Source: JBFWUM01 sp050247255 (lineage in GTDB: Bacteria > Acidobacteriota > Vicinamibacteria > Vicinamibacterales > UBA2999). From it: DNA of 64,000 nt. Positions 25,944 to 34,336 of this stretch are shown one piece after another. Both the position numbers and the translations under genes were made by a program. Positions within the stretch are counted from its first letter, which is position 1. Each line of letters starts with the position of its first letter. The DNA is taken from NCBI GenBank assembly GCA_050247255.1, contig JBFWUM010000009.1, positions 1 to 64,000 of the forward strand, given 5' to 3'. The notes under the pieces are model-generated. The model had not been told where the DNA came from. It was given only the letters and a program-made list of their open reading frames with translations, and did not search any database.

Positions 25944-26732
25944 ATGTCGCTTGAGCAGCTGCTCGCGTGGATTCCCGCCGGCCACGCCGATGAAGCGCTC
26001 GCCCGCCAGGTGAACTTCGACCGCCTCCCGGCGCACGTTGCCGTGATCATGGATGGCAACGGACGCTGGGCGGCGCAGCGCCATCTGCCGCGCGTCGAAG
26101 GCCACCGCGCCGGCATCGAGTCGGTGCGCGACACCGTCGAGACCGCGGCGCGGCTCGGCATCGACGTCCTCACGCTCTACGCCTTCTCGATCGAGAACTG
26201 GAAGCGCCCGGTCGCGGAAGTCGGCACGCTGATGGTGCTGCTCAAGCGCTACCTGCGCTCCGAGTTGAACACGCTGCTGCGCAACGACATCCGCTTCCAG
26301 GTGATCGGCCGGACTGAAGCGCTCGCGCCGGACGTGCAGCAGGAACTGGAGGCGGCGATGGAGCGGACGGCGGGCAATGGCGGCATGCTGTTCAACATCG
26401 CGCTGAACTACGGCGGCCGCGCCGAAATCGTCGATGCCGCCCGGCGGGCGATCGTCGAAGGCGTTGCGCCCGATGCGCTCGACGAACAGCGCTTTGCCAG
26501 CCTGCTCTACACCGCGGGCCAGCCGGACCCTGACCTGCTGATTCGCACGAGCGGCGAGATGCGGGTGAGCAACTTCCTGCTCTGGCAGATTGCCTATGCC
26601 GAGATCTACGTCACCGAGACGCTGTGGCCCGACTTCCGCCGCCGTCACCTGCTCGAGGCGGTGCTCGCCTACCAGAAACGTGAACGGAGGTACGGCGGCA
26701 TCACGTCGTCGCCGGCCATCGCCGCCAAGTAA
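25944..26732 (+). CDS. uppS: Isoprenyl transferase (undecaprenyl diphosphate synthase type)
   Basis: A 262-aa cis-prenyltransferase making the lipid carrier for cell wall and glycan synthesis. The catalytic Asp37 lies in VIMDGNGRWA, with YAFSIENWKRP and LLIRTSGEMRVSNFLLWQ being the other family signatures. A GGAG-type ribosome site precedes the ATG. An N-terminal extension of about 28 residues is slightly long but common. It forms the usual uppS-cdsA-dxr-rseP block. Confidence 0.95.
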   Translation: MSLEQLLAWIPAGHADEALARQVNFDRLPAHVAVIMDGNGRWAAQRHLPRVEGHRAGIESVRDTVETAARLGIDVLTLYAFSIENWKRPVAEVGTLMVLLKRYLRSELNTLLRNDIRFQVIGRTEALAPDVQQELEAAMERTAGNGGMLFNIALNYGGRAEIVDAARRAIVEGVAPDALDEQRFASLLYTAGQPDPDLLIRTSGEMRVSNFLLWQIAYAEIYVTETLWPDFRRRHLLEAVLAYQKRERRYGGITSSPAIAAK

Positions 26733-26735
26733 TCG

Positions 26736-27491
26736 ATGACGCGACTGGTCAGCGGCGTCGTCCTCGCCGCCGCCGCGCTTGCGGCCATCTGGTTTCTGCC
26801 GCTGTTTGCGCTTCGCGTGATCGCCTGCCTCGTCGCGGCGCTGGCGGCGCACGAGTACCTGCGCGTGGCCAGCGGCTCGGCGCCGCTGCCGGTGATGGGG
26901 CTGGTCGCGCTGAATTGCTGGGTGGTGTCGAGCCCCGGCGACGGCATGGTGGTGCTGCTGCTGGCGCTGGGCTGGGTCGCCGTCGAGGTGTTGTGGGGCA
27001 ACGTGCCGATCCAGCAGGCGGCCGCGCGATTTCTGGCGCCCTGGTACATCGGCATGCCGCTGGGGATGCTCGTGGCGGTGCACGGCGCGGCGGGTGAGTG
27101 GGCGACCCTGGTGTTGATCGGCACCGTGGTGGTGAGCGACAGCGCGCAGTACTACACGGGGCGCGCGTTTGGCCGGCGGCCGCTGGCGCCGGCAATCAGC
27201 CCGAAGAAGACGATTGAAGGGGCGATCGGCGGGCTGCTGTTCGGGACGCTGTTCCTGGCCATCGCCGGTCCATGGGCGCTTGGCGCCGGCGTCGTGCCGA
27301 TGGCGCTGCTCGGCCTGGCGGTGGCGACACTCGGGATCTGCGGCGACCTGTTCGAGTCGCGGTTGAAGCGCGCGTCGGGCGTGAAGGACAGCTCGTCGCT
27401 CATCCCCGGCCACGGCGGCGTGCTCGACCGCATCGACGCGCTGCTGTTCGCGATCCCCGCGTTTTATCTGTTCTTGAGAGGCACCCCGTAA
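26736..27491 (+). CDS. cdsA: Phosphatidate cytidylyltransferase
   Basis: A 251-aa integral membrane enzyme making CDP-diacylglycerol from phosphatidate and CTP. Six to seven hydrophobic helices are visible. The signature region near the C-terminus reads ATLGICGDLFESRLKRASGVKDSS and GHGGVLDRIDALL, close to the CDP-alcohol synthase pattern. Its stop codon TAA lies inside the first arm of an inverted repeat (27480-27529), so the last residues RGTP are repeat-encoded. Confidence 0.93.
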   Translation: MTRLVSGVVLAAAALAAIWFLPLFALRVIACLVAALAAHEYLRVASGSAPLPVMGLVALNCWVVSSPGDGMVVLLLALGWVAVEVLWGNVPIQQAAARFLAPWYIGMPLGMLVAVHGAAGEWATLVLIGTVVVSDSAQYYTGRAFGRRPLAPAISPKKTIEGAIGGLLFGTLFLAIAGPWALGAGVVPMALLGLAVATLGICGDLFESRLKRASGVKDSSSLIPGHGGVLDRIDALLFAIPAFYLFLRGTP

Positions 27492-27529
27492 AGGGGCGCC
27501 CGACGTCGGGCACCCCTTTACGGGGTGCC
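27480..27529. repeat. Perfect 17-nt inverted repeat between cdsA and dxr
   Basis: GGCACCCCGTAAAGGGG (27480-27496) is the exact reverse complement of 27513-27529. Each arm is itself a small hairpin (CCCC-GTAAA-GGGG). The cdsA stop codon lies within the left arm and the dxr ATG is 7 nt after the right arm. The same core occurs at 11663. Confidence 0.9.
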
Positions 27530-27535
27530 AGGTAT

Positions 27536-28705
27536 ATGAAGCATCTCGCCATCCTCGGGTCCACCGGATCGATCGGCCGCAGTACGCTGGCGGTCGTCGA
27601 CGCGCACCCGTCGCGCCTGCGGGTGGTGGCGCTTGCCGCCGGCGACAACGCCGAACTGCTGGCGGCGCAGGCGGCGGCGTACAGGCCGGCGGTCGTCGCG
27701 ATGTCGTCAGGCGCCGCGGCGGATCGCCTGCGCGCCGCGCTCCCGGCGGGCGTCACGCCGGAGGTCGCTGCCGGGCCGGAAGGCCTGATCGCGGTCGCCA
27801 CGCATCCCGATGTAGACATCGTGATCTGCGCGTCCGCCGGGACCGCCGGCCTCGAGGCGGTGCTCGCCGCCATCGAGGCAGGGAAGACCATCGCGCTGGC
27901 CAACAAGGAAGTGCTGGTGATGGCGGGAGAGCTGGTGACTGCCGCGGCGCGGCGTCGCGGCGTGCCGATCCTCCCGGTCGACAGCGAGCACAACGCGATC
28001 CACCAGTGCCTGCACGGGCGCTCGCACACGGAAGTCCGGCGCCTGATCCTCACGGCATCCGGCGGCCCGTTTCGCGAGATGCCGGCAGAGCAACTCGCCG
28101 CGGTCGGCCCGGAGGCGGCGCTCCAGCACCCGACGTGGCAGATGGGCCGGAAGATCACCATCGACTCCGCCACGCTGATGAACAAGGGGCTCGAGGTGAT
28201 CGAGGCGCGCTGGCTGTTCGGCGTCGGCGCCGATCAGATCGACGTGCTCGTGCATCCCCAGTCGATCGTCCACTCAATGGTGGAATTGAGCGACGGATCC
28301 GTGATCGCGCAGCTGGGGGTGACCGACATGCGGCTGCCGATCCAGTACGCCTGCTCGTATCCGGATCGCTGGGAGGCGTCGCTCCCGTCGCTCGACCTCG
28401 CCCGGGCCGGGCGGCTCGATTTCCAGGCCCCGGACCTGCGGCGGTTTCCCTGCCTCGGGCTCGCGTATCGGGCGCTTACGGCCGGCGGGACCCTTGCAGT
28501 CGTCTTAAACGCAGCCAACGAAGTGGCGGTGGAGGCGTTCCTGGATCGGCGGCTGGGCTTTACCGGTATTGCCCGCGTGATCGAACGGACGATGGACGCC
28601 CACCGTAGTGAAGGGGTGGACTCCCTGCCCGTCGTCCGGCGGGTCGATGCGTGGGCGCGCGAATACGCCCGCGCCGCGACCCGGGAGTTAGAATCAATAG
28701 CCTGA
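27536..28705 (+). CDS. dxr: 1-deoxy-D-xylulose 5-phosphate reductoisomerase
   Basis: A 389-aa enzyme of the MEP isoprenoid pathway, making MEP from DXP with NADPH. The N-terminal GSTGSIG nucleotide loop, ALANKEVLVMAG, the metal and substrate stretch PVDSEHNAIHQCL, and LTASGGPFR are all intact. The ATG at 27536 follows the inverted repeat. No clear ribosome site is seen, because the repeat right arm ends 7 nt before the start; coupling to cdsA or internal initiation is possible. Confidence 0.96.
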   Translation: MKHLAILGSTGSIGRSTLAVVDAHPSRLRVVALAAGDNAELLAAQAAAYRPAVVAMSSGAAADRLRAALPAGVTPEVAAGPEGLIAVATHPDVDIVICASAGTAGLEAVLAAIEAGKTIALANKEVLVMAGELVTAAARRRGVPILPVDSEHNAIHQCLHGRSHTEVRRLILTASGGPFREMPAEQLAAVGPEAALQHPTWQMGRKITIDSATLMNKGLEVIEARWLFGVGADQIDVLVHPQSIVHSMVELSDGSVIAQLGVTDMRLPIQYACSYPDRWEASLPSLDLARAGRLDFQAPDLRRFPCLGLAYRALTAGGTLAVVLNAANEVAVEAFLDRRLGFTGIARVIERTMDAHRSEGVDSLPVVRRVDAWAREYARAATRELESIA

Positions 28706-28715
28706 GGTCGCGCGC

Positions 28716-30053
28716 GTGACAACCCTGCTGGCATTCCTGTTCGTTCTCGGCGTGCTCGTGTTCGTCCACGAGCTCGGCCATTACCTGGCGGCGCGCCGCG
28801 TCGGCGTTCGCGTGCTCGTGTTCTCGCTCGGCTTCGGGCCGAAGCTGCTGAAGACGACGCGCGGCGACACCGAGTACTGCATCAGCGCCATCCCGCTGGG
28901 CGGCTACGTCAAGATGGCCGGCGAATCGCCGGACGACCCGCGCAGCGGGGCGCCCGACGAGTTCATGTCGAAGTCCAAGTGGCAGCGGTTCCAGGTGCTC
29001 ATCGCCGGGCCGGCCATGAACGTCATCCTCGCCGTCGTCGTGCTGGCCATCGTGCTGGCTCAGGGCGCGCAGGTGCCGGCGTACCAGGATGAACCGCCGG
29101 TGGTTGGCGCGGTCGAGGAGGACAGCCCGGCGGCGCGCGCCGGCATCCAGCCGGGCGATCGCATCCTGACGGTCGCCGGCCGCGAGGTCGACACCTGGGA
29201 TCGCCTGTTTCTCGAGATCGGCACGCGCGCCAGCCAGAACGTCGCGGTGACGCTGCTGCGCGACGGCCGGACGATGGCGGTCAACGTGACGCCGGTGCCG
29301 CAGTCACGGTTCGAGATCGGCGACATTGGCGTGCAGCCGGACGTGCAGCCGTTCTTCCCGCGCCTCAATCCCGGCGAGCCGGCGGATCGCGCCGGCTTCA
29401 AGGCGGGCGACACGATCGTGGCGGTCGACGGCAAGCGGATCACGTCGGGGCGCGGCCTCATCGCGGTCATCGCCGCGAACCCGAACACGCAGATCACGAT
29501 GACCGTCCTGCGCGACGGCACGGAGCTGCAGGTCCCGGTGACCCCGACGCTTGGCGGCTGCACCGGCGTGGCCAGCAACGTCGGCTGCATCGGCGCGTCG
29601 ATCAGCGAGCCGACCAAGACGTTTCAGCCCGGCCCGTGGGAGGCCGTGATGCTGAGCGTCGAGCGCAACATCGAAGGGTCCGGGCTGATCTTCCGGACGC
29701 TCGGCGGTCTGTTCGTCGGGCAGACGTCGATCAAGCAGCTCCAGGGACCGGTGGCGATCGCGCAGCTGTCGGGCGAGTCGGCGCAGCTCGGGTGGATCGC
29801 GCTCTTCTCGCTGATGGCGACGCTCAGCCTCAACCTCGGGCTGCTGAACCTGCTGCCGATCCCGATGCTCGACGGCGGGCACATCCTGATCATGGGGCTC
29901 GAGGGGATTGCCCGGCGTGACTTCAGCATGGCGGTGAAGGAGAAGATGCTCCTCGCCGGCTTCGTCCTCATCCTCATGCTCATGGTGACCGTCATCTACA
30001 ACGACCTGACGCGCGTCAGCTGGCTCGAGCAGCTGATGCCATGGAGGAACTGA
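28716..30053 (+). CDS. rseP: Site-2 protease RseP with two PDZ domains
   Basis: A 445-aa intramembrane zinc metalloprotease that cleaves membrane anti-sigma factors or signal peptides. The zinc motif HELGH is at residues 18-22 in the first helix, and the third ligand lies in LPIPMLDGGHI near the C-terminus. Two PDZ domains occupy about 120-290, with PAARAGIQPGDRIL and PADRAGFKAGDTIV. A cysteine pair (about 281 and 287) in the second PDZ region is unusual. The GTG start is 10 nt after dxr; its stop overlaps the next ATG by 1 nt. Confidence 0.95.
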   Translation: MTTLLAFLFVLGVLVFVHELGHYLAARRVGVRVLVFSLGFGPKLLKTTRGDTEYCISAIPLGGYVKMAGESPDDPRSGAPDEFMSKSKWQRFQVLIAGPAMNVILAVVVLAIVLAQGAQVPAYQDEPPVVGAVEEDSPAARAGIQPGDRILTVAGREVDTWDRLFLEIGTRASQNVAVTLLRDGRTMAVNVTPVPQSRFEIGDIGVQPDVQPFFPRLNPGEPADRAGFKAGDTIVAVDGKRITSGRGLIAVIAANPNTQITMTVLRDGTELQVPVTPTLGGCTGVASNVGCIGASISEPTKTFQPGPWEAVMLSVERNIEGSGLIFRTLGGLFVGQTSIKQLQGPVAIAQLSGESAQLGWIALFSLMATLSLNLGLLNLLPIPMLDGGHILIMGLEGIARRDFSMAVKEKMLLAGFVLILMLMVTVIYNDLTRVSWLEQLMPWRN

Positions 30054-30955
30054 TGCGGGCTGCCGTGCTTGCTCTCATTGCTGCCGTGGCGCTCGCGGTG
30101 CCTGCCGCGGCGCAGACCCCGGTGACCCAGGCCGATATCCAGCGGCTGCAGGACAACGTGTTCCAGGCGGGCAACGACATCCAGCAGCTGCGCAGCCGCG
30201 ACGCCGACCGCGCGCAGCAGCTGCAGGCGGCGATCGACGACCTGCGCGACGAGGTGATCTACCTCAAGGTGAAGCTGCGCAAGGAGAACACGCTGGCGCG
30301 CAGCGAGTACGCCGACGTGCGCGACCGGATCGAGGGTGTGCGCACCGAGGCGCGGAACGAATACGCGCGGCTGACCGCGCCGCCTCCGGCCCCGGCTCCC
30401 GCGCCGGCTCCGGCTCCCGCTGCTGCGCCGCCGGCGACGGCCACGGCCTCAACCGGCGCCGGCACCATTCCCGTCGGCACCGAGATCGACGTCCGGCTGC
30501 AGTCGGTGTTGAACTCCGGCACCAACATGGTGGAAGACCGCTTCGAGGCGACCACGCTGGCGGCGGTCAACATCGGCGGCCGCACCGTCATTCCCGCAGG
30601 CGCGGTCATGCGCGGCGTCATCACCGACGTGAAGCCGGCCGGCCGGGTCAACCGCACCGGGAGCCTGACGGTGAGCTTCGACCAGGTGACGGTGAACGGC
30701 CGCGCCTACCCGATGCGCGGCACCGTGACGCAGACGATTGAGAGCGAAGGGATCCGCGGCGATGTCGGCCGTGCCGGCGCGGGCGCCGGCGTCGGCGCGA
30801 TCATCGGCGGCCTGCTTGGCGGCGTGCGCGGGGCCGTGCTCGGCGCCGTCATCGGCGGCGGCGGCACGATCGCCGCGACGGAAGGCGAGCAGGTCAACCT
30901 GCCACAGGGGTCGGTGCTCCGCGTGCGCATCGACTCGCCGCTGACGATCAATTGA
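30053..30955 (+). CDS. Secreted coiled-coil protein with glycine-zipper tail
   Basis: A 300-aa protein. The ATG at 30053, overlapping the rseP stop, gives a clear signal peptide (MRAAVLALIAAVALAVPAAA). A coiled coil (about 25-105, with LQxxVFQAGNDIQQLRSRD heptads) is followed by a proline/alanine linker and a beta-rich domain (about 145-245) with VEDRFEATTL and IPAGAVMRGVI. A glycine-zipper segment (GAGVGAIIGGLLGGVRG) suggests membrane interaction. No family with a known function is recognised. It ends 4 nt before the assembly gap. Confidence 0.75.
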   Translation: MRAAVLALIAAVALAVPAAAQTPVTQADIQRLQDNVFQAGNDIQQLRSRDADRAQQLQAAIDDLRDEVIYLKVKLRKENTLARSEYADVRDRIEGVRTEARNEYARLTAPPPAPAPAPAPAPAAAPPATATASTGAGTIPVGTEIDVRLQSVLNSGTNMVEDRFEATTLAAVNIGGRTVIPAGAVMRGVITDVKPAGRVNRTGSLTVSFDQVTVNGRAYPMRGTVTQTIESEGIRGDVGRAGAGAGVGAIIGGLLGGVRGAVLGAVIGGGGTIAATEGEQVNLPQGSVLRVRIDSPLTIN

Positions 30956-30959
30956 GATC

Positions 30960-31059
30960 NNNNNNNNNNNNNNNNNNNNNNNNNNNNNNNNNNNNNNNNN
31001 NNNNNNNNNNNNNNNNNNNNNNNNNNNNNNNNNNNNNNNNNNNNNNNNNNNNNNNNNNN
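30960..31059. other. Assembly gap of 100 N
   Basis: Exactly 100 N, a default scaffold-join length. The first bases after it are a dispersed hairpin repeat, which probably stopped contig extension. True gap size is unknown. Confidence 0.97.
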
Positions 31060-31063
31060 GTGG

Positions 31064-31083
31064 CTTCCGCCTTCAGGCGGAAG
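31064..31083. repeat. Dispersed hairpin CTTCCGCC-TTCA-GGCGGAAG
   Basis: An 8-bp perfect stem around TTCA, preceded by GTGG as in the copies at 36861-36909. It sits at the edge of the N gap and covers the last codons of the downstream acetyltransferase. Confidence 0.85.
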
Positions 31084-31594
31084 GCTCGGCGCGGTAGACG
31101 ACGTGCTCCGCGCCGTTCCACCACACCTTCTCGACCGCCTGCATCCCAATCCGCTCGGCAACCTTCTGTGACGCCGTGTTGGCCGGGCGGATCAGCGAAA
31201 TCACTTCCGGGTAGTTCCAGCGGCTGAAGGCCGCGTCGCGCACCGCGGCCGCCGCCTCGGTTGCGTAGCCCTTCCCCCAGTGCTTTCGGTCGAGCAGCCA
31301 GCCGATCTCCGGGCGCCGTCTGCCCTGGACCGTCTGCATCATCAGCCCGACCTGGCCGACGGGCGATCCGCTCGCTTTGTCCAACACCAGCCAGAGGCCG
31401 TGACCGTCCGTGTGGTAACGCTCGAGCTGGCGGTGCAGCCAGTCGTCGGCAGCCTCGCGGCTGAAACGGCGGTCGTAGTGGTGGCTGACCTCAGGGTCGG
31501 CGAGCATCGCCGCCAGGAAGTCGAGATCAGACGGCACGAGCTCGCGGAGCGCGAGCCGCTCGGTGTCGAGCACGGGGCGGGCGTCGGAAGTCAC
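31073..31594 (-). CDS. RimJ/RimL-like GNAT acetyltransferase
   Basis: A 173-aa protein. LDTERLALRELVPSDLDFL is the standard N-terminus of the GNAT_3 group, EIGWLLDRKHWGKGYATEAA contains the acetyl-CoA loop (about 95-114), and NTASQKVAERIGM is the last helix signature. Targets of this group include ribosomal protein N-termini, antibiotics and free amino acids; nothing here decides. Its stop is at the dispersed hairpin beside the gap. The second GNAT gene is 9 nt upstream. Confidence 0.88.
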   Translation of the reverse strand: MTSDARPVLDTERLALRELVPSDLDFLAAMLADPEVSHHYDRRFSREAADDWLHRQLERYHTDGHGLWLVLDKASGSPVGQVGLMMQTVQGRRRPEIGWLLDRKHWGKGYATEAAAAVRDAAFSRWNYPEVISLIRPANTASQKVAERIGMQAVEKVWWNGAEHVVYRAEPSA

Positions 31595-31603
31595 GCAAAC
31601 GAT

Positions 31604-31945
31604 CTAACCACAAAGTCCTTTTTCGTAGCAGACGCTGTGCGCGCTGGCGGCGTACTCCCCGAAGCAGGGGATGCCCCGGCCGCGGGCCTCGGGCCGCACG
31701 AACATCCGCTTGATTTCGACGATATCGCCCTCGAGCGGCCGCAAGGCGCCGCAGCCCAGCGGGCCGCCCTTGTCGTAGGCAATCAGGAAGACCCCGCCGT
31801 GGGCGATGAGCGAGGCGGCGTCGATCCCAAACACCGGCGCTCCGGGATAGCGAACGTGGAACTCGGCGTCCAGCTCCGCGCTGAGCGCCACGGCGTTTGG
31901 TGACGTCGGATCTGCTTCAACGACCGTAGGAGCGACGGAGGTCAC
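31604..31945 (-). pseudogene. Internally deleted GNAT acetyltransferase
   Basis: The frame encodes 113 aa. The N-terminal part to IKRMFVRPEARGRGI matches the GNAT fold up to the acetyl-CoA loop, and the end PCFGEYAASAHSVCYEK matches the normal C-terminal strand of the same subfamily. The helix-strand-helix of roughly 40 residues that should lie between them is missing, with the two pieces joined in frame. It would lack half of the acetyl-CoA site and is probably inactive. An assembly collapse is the alternative explanation. Confidence 0.65.
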
Positions 31946-31950
31946 GGAGA

Positions 31951-32036
31951 CGTTTAAACCACAAAGAACACGAAGCGCACAAAGGTTTTGGGATCTTGTG
32001 ACCTTTGTGTCCTTTGTGGTTAATACCGGCCTCCGT
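31951..32036. repeat. Imperfect inverted repeat of ACCACAAAG words
   Basis: AAACCACAAAGAACACGAAG on the left pairs with the reverse complement of CCTTTGTGTCCTTTGTGGTT on the right, with a few mismatches. Outside it, CACGGAG (left) and CTCCGTG (right) extend the symmetry. It fills the gap between hemL and the deleted GNAT gene and contains no gene. Confidence 0.8.
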
Positions 32037-32047
32037 GTGCTCCGTGG

Positions 32048-33343
32048 CTATTTACGGCGGGCGACGTCCTTCATCGCGCCCTTTGCGGCCTCGATGGTGT
32101 GCCGCACGTGGCGTTCGGTGTGGGCAGCCGACAGGAACCACGCCTCGAACTGCGACGGCGGGGGATAGACGCCGCGCGTGAGCATCCCGTTGAAGAACGC
32201 GGCGTAGGCGGCGGTGTCGGCGGCGACGGCGGAGGCGTAGCTGCGCACCGGCGCGGCGGTGAAGAACGGCGTGACCAGCGAACCGAACGCGTTGACCTGC
32301 AGCGGCACGTTGGCGGCCCGCGCGGCGTCGGCCAATCCAGCGGCGAGCCGCGTGCCGAGCGATGCCAGCTGCGTGTAGAGCCGCGGAGTCAGGCGCTTGA
32401 GTGCCCAAAGCCCGGCGCTCATCGCCACTGGGTTACCCGATAAGGTCCCTGCCTGGTACACCGGGCCGGCTGGCGCGACGAGGTCCATGATCTCCGCGCG
32501 GCCGCCGTAGGCGCCGACGGGCAGGCCGCCGCCGATGATCTTGCCGAGGCAGGTGAGATCGGGGGTGACGCCGAACAGCCGCTGCGCGCCGCCCGCGCCG
32601 GCGCGGAAGCCGGAGATTACCTCATCGAAGATCAGCACGGCGCCGTGGGCATCGGCGAGGTCGCGCAGTCCCTGCAGGAACCCGGGCGCCGGCGGAACCA
32701 CGCCGATGTTGCCGGCGATCGGCTCCACGATAATCGCCGCGATCTGATCGCGATGGGCATCGCAGAGCGCCCGTACCGAGTCGAGGTCGTTGTAGCTGGC
32801 GATGAGCGTATCCGCGCTGACCGCGGGCGGGACGCCCGGGCTGTTCGGCACGCCCAGGGTCAGCGCCCCGGAGCCGGCCTTCACCAGGAACGCGTCGGCG
32901 TGCCCGTGATAGCACCCCTCGAACTTGATGATGCGCGCGCGCTGCGTGAACGCCCTGGCCACGCGCAGCGCGCTCATCGCCGCCTCGGTCCCCGAGCTGA
33001 CGAACCGGACGCGCTCGACCGAGGGCATCAGCGCGCGCACGCGTTCGCCAAGCTCGATCTCGAGAGGGCTTGGTGCGCCGAAGCTGGTGCCCTGCCTGGC
33101 CGCCGCCGTCACCGCCTTCACCAGTCCAGCCGGGGCGTGGCCGTGAATGAGCGGCCCCCACGACATGACGTAGTCGATGAAGCGGTTGCCGTCGACGTCC
33201 TGAATGATGGCGCCCGACGCCTTGCGGATGAACAGCGGGCCGCCGCCTACTGCCTTGAATGCTCTAACGGGACTGTCGACGCCGCCGGGCAGGATCTTGG
33301 TGGCGCGGGCGAAGAGCTTCCTGGATGTCGCTGGTCGCTTCAC
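32048..33343 (-). CDS. hemL: Glutamate-1-semialdehyde 2,1-aminomutase
   Basis: A 431-aa PLP enzyme converting glutamate-1-semialdehyde to 5-aminolevulinate. LPGGVDSPVRAFKAVGG is the family N-terminus, FVSSGTEAAMSALR binds PLP phosphate, LIFDEVISGFR holds the pyridine-binding Asp, and the Schiff-base Lys lies in CLGKIIGGGLPVGAYGG. The GTG start overlaps the hemB stop by 4 nt. It is the last gene of the minus-strand tetrapyrrole operon. Confidence 0.96.
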   Translation of the reverse strand: MKRPATSRKLFARATKILPGGVDSPVRAFKAVGGGPLFIRKASGAIIQDVDGNRFIDYVMSWGPLIHGHAPAGLVKAVTAAARQGTSFGAPSPLEIELGERVRALMPSVERVRFVSSGTEAAMSALRVARAFTQRARIIKFEGCYHGHADAFLVKAGSGALTLGVPNSPGVPPAVSADTLIASYNDLDSVRALCDAHRDQIAAIIVEPIAGNIGVVPPAPGFLQGLRDLADAHGAVLIFDEVISGFRAGAGGAQRLFGVTPDLTCLGKIIGGGLPVGAYGGRAEIMDLVAPAGPVYQAGTLSGNPVAMSAGLWALKRLTPRLYTQLASLGTRLAAGLADAARAANVPLQVNAFGSLVTPFFTAAPVRSYASAVAADTAAYAAFFNGMLTRGVYPPPSQFEAWFLSAAHTERHVRHTIEAAKGAMKDVARRK

Positions 33344-34329
33344 AGGAGCTTCGCCGCTTCTCGAGCGTAGTAGGTCACGATAATGTCCGCTCCGGCCCGG
33401 CGGATGCTCACCAGCGTCTCCATCATCGCCCGCGTCTCGTCGATCCAGCCGTTGCGCGCAGCGGCCTTCAACATCGCGTACTCGCCGCTCACGTGGTAGG
33501 CGGCGGTCGGCTGCCCGAAGCGCTCCTTCACGCGGCGAATGACGTCGAGGTACGGCACGGCCGGCTTCACCATGACGATGTCCGCGCCTTCGGCCAGGTC
33601 GGCCTCGACTTCGCGCAGCGCCTCGTCGGCGTTGGCCGGGTCCATCTGGTGGCTGCGGCGATCGCCGAACTGCGGCGCCGAATCGGCGGCCTCGCGGAAC
33701 GGGCCGTAGAACGCCGAGCAGTACTTGACCGCATACGAGACAATGCCCACGCGATCGAACCCGCGCTCGTCGAGCGCCGTCCGGATGGCGCCGACGCGGC
33801 CGTCCATCATGTCGGAGGGGGCGATGAAATCGGCTCCGGCGACGGCGTGCGACAGCGCCGCCTGGACGAGATGCTCCACCGTGACGTCGTTGACGATCTC
33901 CTCGCCGTCGAGGATGCCGCAGTGGCCGTGATCGGTGTACTCGCACAGGCAGACATCGGTCATCACGACCAGGCCCGGCACCTCGCGCTTCAAGGCGCGG
34001 ACGGCTGCCTGCACCGGGGCCTCGGGGTCGGCGGCCGCCGTACCTGCCGCGTCCTTCATGGCTGGCAGCCCGAACAGCAGCACGCCCGGCACGCCGTCCG
34101 CCTTTGCGCCCGCCGCCTCCTTGACCGCCTCGTCGACCGACAACTGGAACACGCCCGGCATGGAGCTGACTTCCTTGCGGACGCCGCGCCCTTCGACGAC
34201 GAACAGCGGATAGATCAACTGGTCGGGCGAGAGCCGCGTTTCGCGGACCAGCGAGCGGATCGCCTCGCTGCGCCGCAAGCGACGCGGCCGCCTGGTGAGC
34301 GCCAGGCGCGTGGATGCTGCTACAGCCAT
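33340..34329 (-). CDS. hemB: Delta-aminolevulinic acid dehydratase
   Basis: A 329-aa enzyme joining two 5-aminolevulinates into porphobilinogen. The cysteine cluster DVCLCEYTDHGHCG marks the zinc-dependent type. Catalytic lysines lie in SYAVKYCSAFYGPFR and VMVKPAVPYLD. The ATG at 34329 gives the typical length; an upstream ATG at 34377 would enter the hemD gene. It follows cobA/hemD by 7 nt. Confidence 0.96.
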   Translation of the reverse strand: MAVAASTRLALTRRPRRLRRSEAIRSLVRETRLSPDQLIYPLFVVEGRGVRKEVSSMPGVFQLSVDEAVKEAAGAKADGVPGVLLFGLPAMKDAAGTAAADPEAPVQAAVRALKREVPGLVVMTDVCLCEYTDHGHCGILDGEEIVNDVTVEHLVQAALSHAVAGADFIAPSDMMDGRVGAIRTALDERGFDRVGIVSYAVKYCSAFYGPFREAADSAPQFGDRRSHQMDPANADEALREVEADLAEGADIVMVKPAVPYLDVIRRVKERFGQPTAAYHVSGEYAMLKAAARNGWIDETRAMMETLVSIRRAGADIIVTYYAREAAKLL

Positions 34330-34336
34330 GCGTTCA

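Noticed and set aside
27533..27538. TATATG near dxr as a -10 box
   Set aside because: It overlaps the ATG itself and has no -35 partner.
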